Positions 11,475 to 18,223 of a stretch of 54,470 nucleotides of DNA are shown here, in pieces. The DNA comes from an uncultured Collinsella sp. (GTDB lineage Bacteria > Actinomycetota > Coriobacteriia > Coriobacteriales > Coriobacteriaceae). The position numbers and the translations under genes are program-made. Every line of letters begins with the position of its first letter. Positions within the stretch are counted from its first letter, which is position 1. The notes under the pieces are model-generated. The model saw nothing but the letters and a program-made list of their open reading frames with translations. It was not told the origin of the DNA and did not search any database. Where the stretch lies: the NCBI GenBank assembly GCA_900541795.1, contig UQLC01000015.1, positions 1-54,470 on the forward strand, written 5' to 3'.

Positions 11475-13364
11475 ATGAACGGAGTTTTGCTCATGGTTGT
11501 GGCCGCGGCGGTGCTCGCCTGCGGCTATCTGGGCTACGGCCGCTGGCTGGCCAACAAGTGGGGCGTTGACAAAGAGGCCCTCACGCCGGCCAAGCGCATG
11601 AAGGACGGCAACAGCTTCTCGCCCGTCTCCGCCTTCACTGCGTTTTCGCACCAGTTCAGCTCGATCTGCGGTGCTGGCCCTGTCACGGGTACGATCGTCG
11701 CCATGGCCTTTGGCTGGCTGCCCGTCGTGCTCTGGGTCCTCGTCGGCGGCATCTTCTTTGGCGCCGTCCACGACTTTGGTGCCCTGTACGCTTCGATGAA
11801 GAACAACGGCAAGTCACTCGCTCAGCTCATCGAGAAGTATATCGGCAAGACCGGCCGTCGCCTGTTCCTGCTGTTCTGCTGGCTGTTCTGCATCATCGTC
11901 ATCGCCGCCTTTACCGACATGGTCTGCAAGACGTTCATGTTCACCCCGGCCGTTGACGCTTCTGGTGCTGCTACCGGTGCCATCGACTTCACCAAGTCCT
12001 ATGCCGCCGGCTGCGCTGGTACCATCTCCATCCTGTTCACCTTCGTCGCTATCGCCTTTGGTTGGGCCCAGAAGAAGTTCAACCTCACCGGCGCTGCCGA
12101 GTTCGTCACCGGCGTGGTCCTCATGGTTCTCATGTTCGCCGTCGGTATGCAGTTTCCGGTCTACCTGGATAAGTTCCAGTGGTTCGCCGTCGTCATGGTC
12201 TACCTGGTCTTCGCTGGCGCTATGCCCATCCAGATGCTCAAGACCCCGCGTGACTACCTCACTTCCATCATGATGATCGTCATGATCGTCTGCGCTGTCC
12301 TCGGCATCGTCGTCCTGGGCGTCAACGGTCAGGCCACTATCACCGCTCCGGTCTTCACCGGCTTCTCCACTGCCTCCGGCATGATGTTCCCGGTCCTGTT
12401 CGTCTCCGTCGCTTGCGGTGCTCTCTCCGGTTTCCACAGCCTCGTTTCTTCCGGCACCTCTTCCAAGCAGGTCGAGAAGGAGCAGGACGCCGTCAAGGTC
12501 GGTTACGGCGCAATGATCGTCGAGTCCTTCGTCGGCATCCTTGCCATCATCGTTGCCGGCATCATGTTCTCCGATATGAACACCGCCGGTACCGGCGCCC
12601 TCAACGCCGGTGTCGCTTCCACCCCGTTCCAGATCTTCGCCGCTGGCATCTCCCGCGGTATGCAGGCCTTCGGTGTTGACGGCACGCTCGCTACCGTCTT
12701 CATGACCATGAACGTCTCCGCTCTGGCCCTGACCTCGCTCGACGCCGTCGCCCGCATCGCCCGCACCTCGTTCTCCGAGTTCTTTGCCCAGACCAACGAC
12801 GCCCTGGCCATCGAGTCCAAGGCCGGCTACATGAAGGTCCTCGGCAACCCCTGGTTCGCCACGGTCGTCACCCTGCTTCCCGGTCTCGCCCTCGCTTTTG
12901 GTGGCTATGCCAACATCTGGCCGCTCTTTGGTGCTTCCAACCAGCTGCTCGGCGGCATGACCATGATCACCCTCGCCGTGTTCTGCAAGTGCACCGGCCG
13001 CAAGGGTTGGATGCTCTACGTGCCCGTCGCCTTCCTGCTCTGCTGCACCTTCACCTCGCTGGTCCAGAGCGCCATGGGCTGCATGGCCGCCGTCCAGGCT
13101 TACGGCTTCTTCGGCACCATCCCGGCTACCGCCACCACGGCCGCCGTCTCCGTCGCCGCTACCAAGGGCCTGCAGCTCGTCTTTGCCGTCCTGCTGATGG
13201 TCCTGGGCCTCATCGTCGCCGTCAACTGCCTCAAGGAGTTCTTCGGCAAGGAGGCTGGCTCCATGCCTGATGAGGAGCCCGAGTGGTCCGAGATGGGCAA
13301 GGCCGAGTACGGTCGCGCCGCTGCCGCCGAGGCTCCCGCTGACGCCGAGGCCGCCAAGGCCTAG
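11475..13364 (+). CDS. cstA: Carbon starvation protein A family transporter
   Basis: A multi-pass membrane protein of the CstA/BtsT family, whose characterised members import pyruvate or peptides. The N-terminal signature includes FSPVSAFTAFSHQFSSICGAGPVTG (residues about 51-75). More than a dozen hydrophobic segments follow, and the short C-terminal tail is acidic and Ala-rich. At 629 residues it is of the intermediate length class. GAGGAGG lies just upstream of the start. It appears to be a single-gene unit behind a leader with an operator, a leader peptide and a terminator. Its codon use is strongly biased to C-ending codons, suggesting high expression. Substrate cannot be fixed from sequence alone. 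Confidence 0.9.
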   Translation: MNGVLLMVVAAAVLACGYLGYGRWLANKWGVDKEALTPAKRMKDGNSFSPVSAFTAFSHQFSSICGAGPVTGTIVAMAFGWLPVVLWVLVGGIFFGAVHDFGALYASMKNNGKSLAQLIEKYIGKTGRRLFLLFCWLFCIIVIAAFTDMVCKTFMFTPAVDASGAATGAIDFTKSYAAGCAGTISILFTFVAIAFGWAQKKFNLTGAAEFVTGVVLMVLMFAVGMQFPVYLDKFQWFAVVMVYLVFAGAMPIQMLKTPRDYLTSIMMIVMIVCAVLGIVVLGVNGQATITAPVFTGFSTASGMMFPVLFVSVACGALSGFHSLVSSGTSSKQVEKEQDAVKVGYGAMIVESFVGILAIIVAGIMFSDMNTAGTGALNAGVASTPFQIFAAGISRGMQAFGVDGTLATVFMTMNVSALALTSLDAVARIARTSFSEFFAQTNDALAIESKAGYMKVLGNPWFATVVTLLPGLALAFGGYANIWPLFGASNQLLGGMTMITLAVFCKCTGRKGWMLYVPVAFLLCCTFTSLVQSAMGCMAAVQAYGFFGTIPATATTAAVSVAATKGLQLVFAVLLMVLGLIVAVNCLKEFFGKEAGSMPDEEPEWSEMGKAEYGRAAAAEAPADAEAAKA

Positions 13365-13403
13365 TCGGTCGGACGGGTTGAATCTCCCATCCATTTGACT
13401 CGG

Positions 13404-13442
13404 AAAGACCGGGTCCGCGACTTCGCGGGCTCGGTCTTTTTT
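13404..13442 (+). terminator. Terminator after cstA
   Basis: AAAGACCGGGTCCGCG pairs with CGCGGGCTCGGTC (one internal mismatch region) around a CTT loop and is followed by six T residues. It separates cstA from the next gene. Confidence 0.85.
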
Positions 13443-13510
13443 CATGCAAAAGCGGGTGACGCTCGAGTGTTCTCGCAGATGTTTTGCGTGGATAAGGGCG
13501 CGCGTTGTAC

Positions 13511-13526
13511 CATATACACGTATATG
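13511..13526 (+). promoter_or_regulatory. Palindromic operator-like site CATATAC-AC-GTATATG
   Basis: A perfect 7-bp inverted repeat with a 2-base centre ends 21 bases before the proposed GTG start of the JetD-like gene. A similar CCATATGTACG...ATATGTATG arrangement occurs upstream of the secreted hydrolase at 47051-47073. The regulator is unknown. Confidence 0.4.
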
Positions 13527-13547
13527 TGTGCATATGAAAGGGGCCCC

Positions 13548-15719
13548 GTGGCCAAGACGGTATATTCCGATAACCAACAAAATGTCGATGCTCTGGCTGA
13601 GCGCCTGAGCAGCCAGACGTCGCTTTCTGCTGAGCGTGCCAAGCTGGTTGCCTACGACCTGCTTTGCCGCAAGGCGCTCAAGATTAAGTCGAGTGCGCTG
13701 GCGCAGATTTTCCGCTCCGTCGATAAGGAGTGCGACACCAAGGCGATGCGCGATGAGCTTATCGCGGCAAAGATCGTGACCAAGATCGAGGGTAGCGGCA
13801 TTAACGGGCGCCCGGCGTTCTATACCATCAATGCCGAGATTAACGATGCCCAGGAGCGGCCCGTCGAGGTTGCCGAAGAGGCCGTCGAGGACGTTGTCGA
13901 GGCGCCCGCTTCGGTGGAAACGGCTCCGCGCGAGCATGTCGATACCGACGAGCTGCTTGACGAGAGCGTCGTTCGCGCCTTTACGGCCAAGGCCGGCCGC
14001 GGCGGTTTTGGCGGGAGTGGCAAGCGCGATGCGCAGCGCCGCGCCCAGCAGGAGCGCTTCCGTCGCGCCGTTGCTCAAAAGGGTGAGACGGATGCTGAGG
14101 CTGTTGAGACCGAGGTTGCTGCCGAGTCGCAGAAGCCCGCGAGGGAGCAAAAGCCCGTGGAGGCCCAAGAGCCCAAGCGTCGTCGCGGTGCTCACTTTAA
14201 GACTGCACAGCAGGATGCCGCGCGTGAGGTTGAAGAGTCTTCTGAGGTTGCAGACGATGTTGAGGAGTCTGCCAAGAAGGCTCCGGGTTCGTGTCGTCCT
14301 GGTCGCGGTTTTGCGGGACGTGCATATCCCGTAAAGCGTCAGGAGAAGGGCGAGTCGGTTTCGACCACCCAGGACGAGAAGACCGTTGAGCCGGCGGCTC
14401 GCGAGCAGAAGCCTGTTGAGCCGCAGCTTGAGGTTGATGCCGAGGCCAAGGGCCAGCAGCCTACTGATGAGCAGGCGGAGCGGGGCGCGTCGAGCAAGCC
14501 TCGCCGCCGTCGCCATCGTGGGGGCCGCAGTTCCCATGCCGAGACTGCAACCGAGAAGACCACGCCGCAGAACGAGGATGCGAAGGCCGAGGTTTCTTCG
14601 GGGCAGCCTAAGCGCCAGTCAGCGAAGGAGAGCAAGTCCGATCGTCCGCAGAAGCAGGCGTCTATGCCGAAGCGCGAGCGCAATTCCCAAGGCGATTCTA
14701 AGCGCAAGTCTCAGAAGAAGCCGGAGTCTGCCGCAGTAGATACTGCTGCCCAGCAGCCCGAGTCGGCCGCCCACGGCGAGGTCTCGGCGTTTGCCCTTGC
14801 CCGCGTTTTAGGCAGGCAGCTGCTCAAGGTTGTCCCCACGCCTATGGCGCTCTCCAAGATCAAGGAGCAGCAGACACAGATCGTAAAGGTCGAGGGCAAG
14901 GACGGCAAAAAGGCTCCGCAGCGCACTCAGCACAACGAGATGTCCAACCGCAAGATTGCCGAGGAAATCGCAATCATCCAGGCTTGGATCGAGCAGAACC
15001 GAGGTGCCGATACGCCGGTTGCCTCGCGCCGCCAGCGTGCCTACCAGATCTTTAACGACGAGAAGGCTTTTGACGGCAAGCACGGTGAGCGCCTGATCAG
15101 GCGTATGACCGAAAAGGGCATCAGCATGCAGGCGATCAAGGTCGCCCCCAATCGCCCCGTGCACTTTACGGGCTTCTTTACGCTGGGAGCCGACAAGCCG
15201 TTCATTATGGTCGAGAACCTGGACACCTACGACGAGATCGTCAAGCTGCTGCGTGGCCGCAAGCACGCCAAGCTCTTTGGCATCAAGGTGGGCGGCGTGA
15301 TTTTTGGCGGCGGCTGCAAAGCGAGCGTCTCGCACGCACTGGATGATTATCTGGCCGAGATTGGCTATCGCTTTAACTACGTCTACTACGTGGGCGATAT
15401 CGATCGCGAGGGCGCGCGCATCGTCGAGCAGGCTCGCAATGCCAATGTGGTTGAGATTCGCCTGCATGCCGGCATGTACCGCGCCATGCTCGCCGAGCAT
15501 AAGCGTCGCGTGAAGGCCGGCGGAGAGTGCGAGCCCGCGGCTGCCAACCAGGGTGTGCCGCAGAACCTGGCAGCGACGATCAAGGATCTGCCCATGGTTA
15601 CGCGCGTGCAGTTCCGCAACGTGCTGCGCGAGGGCGGGCGCATTCCGCAGGAGATTCTGATGACCGCAGACTATCGGGATGGCGACTCGGGAAGCTTCGA
15701 CCGCATGCTGAACAATTAG
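13548..15719 (+). CDS. JetD-like Toprim (DUF2220-type) protein with winged-helix N-terminus and long disordered linker
   Basis: About 723 residues. The first ~100 look like a winged-helix DNA-binding region (KTVYSDNQQNVDALAERL onward). Residues about 105-430 are low-complexity, rich in Glu, Lys, Arg, Gln and Ala, with RRRRHRGGR-type basic patches. The C-terminal ~260 residues resemble the Toprim domain of Wadjet JetD, with FIMVENLDTYDE near 552, the glycine-rich VIFGGGCKAS, and the acidic YVGDIDREG (Asp617, Asp619, Glu621). In Wadjet, JetD cleaves plasmid DNA with JetABC; no JetABC genes are nearby. The start GTG at 13548 follows AAAGGGG; an in-frame ATG at 13525 has no ribosome binding site. 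Function here is unknown, and DNA binding or cleavage is an inference. Confidence 0.65.
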   Translation: MAKTVYSDNQQNVDALAERLSSQTSLSAERAKLVAYDLLCRKALKIKSSALAQIFRSVDKECDTKAMRDELIAAKIVTKIEGSGINGRPAFYTINAEINDAQERPVEVAEEAVEDVVEAPASVETAPREHVDTDELLDESVVRAFTAKAGRGGFGGSGKRDAQRRAQQERFRRAVAQKGETDAEAVETEVAAESQKPAREQKPVEAQEPKRRRGAHFKTAQQDAAREVEESSEVADDVEESAKKAPGSCRPGRGFAGRAYPVKRQEKGESVSTTQDEKTVEPAAREQKPVEPQLEVDAEAKGQQPTDEQAERGASSKPRRRRHRGGRSSHAETATEKTTPQNEDAKAEVSSGQPKRQSAKESKSDRPQKQASMPKRERNSQGDSKRKSQKKPESAAVDTAAQQPESAAHGEVSAFALARVLGRQLLKVVPTPMALSKIKEQQTQIVKVEGKDGKKAPQRTQHNEMSNRKIAEEIAIIQAWIEQNRGADTPVASRRQRAYQIFNDEKAFDGKHGERLIRRMTEKGISMQAIKVAPNRPVHFTGFFTLGADKPFIMVENLDTYDEIVKLLRGRKHAKLFGIKVGGVIFGGGCKASVSHALDDYLAEIGYRFNYVYYVGDIDREGARIVEQARNANVVEIRLHAGMYRAMLAEHKRRVKAGGECEPAAANQGVPQNLAATIKDLPMVTRVQFRNVLREGGRIPQEILMTADYRDGDSGSFDRMLNN

Positions 15720-15885
15720 CTCTCCCGGGGCCTGTGGTTACTTGGTTGTTGCATGCGGCTCGCTTTTCGGAACTGGGCTGATATTTTCTTGATGTTAGGC
15801 GCTCTTGGTCCTTTCGGGCTTGGGGCGTCTGTCTTATATAGGTAGATTCCTTGCGGGTTCGAATTCCTCCGCTTGCCCACAAGAA

Positions 15886-15917
15886 AGCGCTCCAGGTTCA
15901 TAAGGGCCTGGAGCGCT
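15886..15917 (-). terminator. Terminator after tRNA-Gln (minus strand)
   Basis: Read on the minus strand, AGCGCTCCAGG pairs perfectly with CCTGGAGCGCT and is followed by TTCTTGT. It begins 14 bases after the tRNA 3' end. Confidence 0.75.
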
Positions 15918-15930
15918 GTGTTCTTAAGGG

Positions 15931-16002
15931 CTGGGACGGAGGGATTCGAACCCCCAACAGCCGGCACCAAAAACCGGAGTTCTACCGTTGAACTACGTCC
16001 CA
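15931..16002 (-). tRNA. tRNA-Gln (anticodon TTG)
   Basis: On the minus strand the sequence folds as a cloverleaf. The acceptor TGGGACG pairs with CGTCCCA. The D arm contains GTTCAACGGTAGAAC. The anticodon stem CCGGT pairs with GCCGG around the loop TTTTGGT, giving anticodon TTG. The T arm is GGGGGTTCGAATCCC. The discriminator base is G and CCA is not encoded. Confidence 0.95.
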
Positions 16003-16040
16003 ATGTGTGGTGTTGCCCAAAAGCAACTCGTTTAGTTTAC

Positions 16041-16946
16041 CTAATCTGCGAGGGCATCGCAAACGCCATCGAGCAGGCGTACGGCGAGTGTCTGCGCGTC
16101 GCTGGCCGTGAAAGTGCCGTTGTAGCGCGTCATGCCCGTGAGCTCAATGCGAATGCGAGCCGGCTTCTGCTGCGCGGCGACATTGGCGGTGCGGATGCGC
16201 TGGGCCAGGTTGTGGCACTCGGCGAGGGCAATCGTGGCGCGCGGTGCGGCGTCGGCGGGCAGCTCGTCGCTTGCGATTTCGAGCACCAGGTCAACGTCGG
16301 TTGGGACCTCGGAGTCACAGAGCATCATGCCGCTGTTGTCGGTCGTTGCCGTGGCGATATTCCACATGCGCGACGCAACGCTGCGTGCGATGGGGTCCTC
16401 GCCGATAACGGCAATCTGGAAGCGCTCGAGCACGTTGGCGGCGCGAGCAAAACCGATGCGGGACTCGGCTTCGGTGACCGAGGGCTTGCCCTCCCACACA
16501 TGGTGCAGGCGGTTGATGTAGGCGTAGGTGTCCTGGAAGGCCATGCCGTCGGCAAACAGGCCGACATTTTCCTGGAACTGCTGCAGGGCGGCCTCGGTAT
16601 GCGGACCAAAGTAGCCGTCGTCTTCGCCACAGGCAAAGCCCAAAACGTTGAGAGCGCGCTGCAGGGCCTGCACATCGGCGCCATGGAAATTGGGCATGCG
16701 CAGATAGAGGGTGCGGTCGCCCAGCTTATACGAAGCGTCTACAAGGGCGCTCCAACAGGGGATATCGACGGCATGACCGGCAGCAAGGCCGCTGTCGAGC
16801 CTGAAGGTGCTGACGGCCTGCTCAGTGGTGGCTCCAAAGTACTTGTCGGTGACTTCGGCGGCATCAATCGTGTAGCCGAGCTGCAGGAGACGAGACTGCA
16901 CGTCCTCGACGGCTGCTCCTTGCATGCCCGTTGTAATAGGTTCCAT
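16041..16946 (-). CDS. Peptidoglycan-binding protein with two PG_binding_1 repeats (CwlM-like)
   Basis: Residues about 5-55 and 80-135 are two peptidoglycan-binding repeats (AAVEDVQSRLLQLGY; ADVQALQRALNVLGF). The C-terminal ~150 residues could be a diverged amidase_3 fold, but the zinc-binding motifs of that family (HGG and the later Glu and His) are not visible. No signal peptide is seen. The layout recalls actinobacterial CwlM, a cytoplasmic regulator of peptidoglycan synthesis with two such repeats and an amidase-type domain. That comparison is an inference. AAGGGG lies seven bases before the start. A promoter (TTGTCT, 18 bases, TAGTAC) is visible at 17003-16974 on the minus strand. Confidence 0.7.
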   Translation of the reverse strand: MEPITTGMQGAAVEDVQSRLLQLGYTIDAAEVTDKYFGATTEQAVSTFRLDSGLAAGHAVDIPCWSALVDASYKLGDRTLYLRMPNFHGADVQALQRALNVLGFACGEDDGYFGPHTEAALQQFQENVGLFADGMAFQDTYAYINRLHHVWEGKPSVTEAESRIGFARAANVLERFQIAVIGEDPIARSVASRMWNIATATTDNSGMMLCDSEVPTDVDLVLEIASDELPADAAPRATIALAECHNLAQRIRTANVAAQQKPARIRIELTGMTRYNGTFTASDAQTLAVRLLDGVCDALAD

Positions 16947-16973
16947 GAACGAACCCCTTTCGGCGTACCATTC

Positions 16974-17003
16974 GTACTATTTGAGCGTCTGTCGGATAGA
17001 CAA
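16974..17003 (-). promoter_or_regulatory. Promoter for the peptidoglycan-binding gene
   Basis: On the minus strand TTGTCT and TAGTAC are spaced by 18 bases, 27 bases before the start codon of the gene ending at 16041. Confidence 0.45.
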
Positions 17004-17084
17004 CGCAAAGGGATGCATAAACATGCACTCAACAGTGTAGCAAGTTGTGCCTAAATACGCTGCTGACAGATTTTATAACCCCCG

Positions 17085-18110
17085 TTAGTTAAGGCGCTCC
17101 ACAAAGAAATCTGCCATGGAGAGGAACAGCTCGCGTGCGTGCGGATCAAGCTCAACGTTCTCGATGGCCGCTTTGGCCTTAGCGGTCAGGTCGAGCGCGT
17201 AAGTGTGGGCGTAATCGATGGAGCCGGTCTCCTGGAAGATCTCCACGGCGCGTGCGAGCTGCGCGGGATCATCGGTGCCCGAGGAAAGAATCGCCTCGAC
17301 CTCGTCGTGGTGGCGCTCATCAGAGAGGGCGTGTACGGCGACAAGCGTGCGCTTGCCCTCGGTGATGTCGGTGCGGAAGTCCTTGTTGGCGGCTTCCTTA
17401 GTGCCGACAAGGTTGAGCAGGTCGTCCTGAATCTGAAAGGCAAGGCCCGTGTGCAGGCCAAAGGCGCGCAGCGCTTCGATTTGCTCATCGTTGCCGCCGC
17501 CGATAATGGCTCCGGCGGCAAGCGGCGTGGCTCCGCTGTAAAACGCGGTCTTGTGCGTCGCCATGTCCAGGTAGTCATCAACCGAGATATCAAAGCGCTC
17601 GTCACGGACCCAACCCAGGTCAAGCGCTTGACCCTCGATGGTGCGGACGATCATCTCGGTAAGCTCGTGGAGCACACGCAGCTTCACGTCGGACTCGAGC
17701 GTGGGATCGTCGAGAACCGTCTTGGTGACCATGGTGAGCGCCAGGTCGCCACAATTGATGGCAAGGCCCGTGCCCTCGGTAAGGTGCATGCAGGGCTTGC
17801 CTCGACGAAGCTGTCCGTTGTCGGCGATGTCGTCGTGAATCAGCGCGCCTGACTGGAAATGCTCGATAGCTGCCGCGGCGCTGCGGGCGCTCTCAAAGCT
17901 ACCGCCCACTGCGGTTGCGGCGAGCATGCAGATAAGCGGGCGGTGGCGCTTGCCGGCGTTGGCCGTAAAAGCCGAGAGCGGCGCGTACAGGTAGCGCTCG
18001 ATATCGGCAGAGGTCGCCTGTCCGTCAAAGAACGTGGCCAGATAGTCGTTAATCTGGTCAAAGTGTTGGGCTAAAAAGCTGGTAAACGGACTGGACACGG
18101 GTTCTCGCAT
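17085..18110 (-). CDS. Polyprenyl diphosphate synthase
   Basis: Condenses isopentenyl diphosphate with allylic diphosphates to make isoprenoid chains for quinones or carrier lipids. The first aspartate-rich motif is DDIAD (Asp93, Asp94, Asp97) in IHDDIADNG. The second is QDDLLN (229-233), in which the usual last Asp is Asn. A GKRHRPL motif binds substrate at about 53-59. The ATG at 18110 (MREPV) is preferred; an upstream in-frame ATG at 18149 would add 13 atypical residues. At 341 residues it is the size of medium- to long-chain synthases. Chain length cannot be read off with confidence. Confidence 0.88.
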   Translation of the reverse strand: MREPVSSPFTSFLAQHFDQINDYLATFFDGQATSADIERYLYAPLSAFTANAGKRHRPLICMLAATAVGGSFESARSAAAAIEHFQSGALIHDDIADNGQLRRGKPCMHLTEGTGLAINCGDLALTMVTKTVLDDPTLESDVKLRVLHELTEMIVRTIEGQALDLGWVRDERFDISVDDYLDMATHKTAFYSGATPLAAGAIIGGGNDEQIEALRAFGLHTGLAFQIQDDLLNLVGTKEAANKDFRTDITEGKRTLVAVHALSDERHHDEVEAILSSGTDDPAQLARAVEIFQETGSIDYAHTYALDLTAKAKAAIENVELDPHARELFLSMADFFVERLN

Positions 18111-18223
18111 TCTTTCTGAGGTTGCATTGATGCAATATGCAGACAACATATTGCCACATCAGGGCGTTTGGCGCGGCAGTTTTGGCGATTTAGGACAACG
18201 GGCGTGCGTTTGATGGAGTGTGC

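Noticed and set aside
11814..14537. A 907-codon frame on the minus strand
   Set aside because: It is antisense to cstA and the JetD-like gene. It arises from their strong third-position GC bias, and its product is low-complexity.
15853..15880. tRNA 3'-end-like sequence (TGCGGGTTCGAATTCCTCCGC)
   Set aside because: The T stem does not pair properly and no 5' half is present. It may be a tRNA scar or an old attachment site, but there is no integrase nearby to support that.
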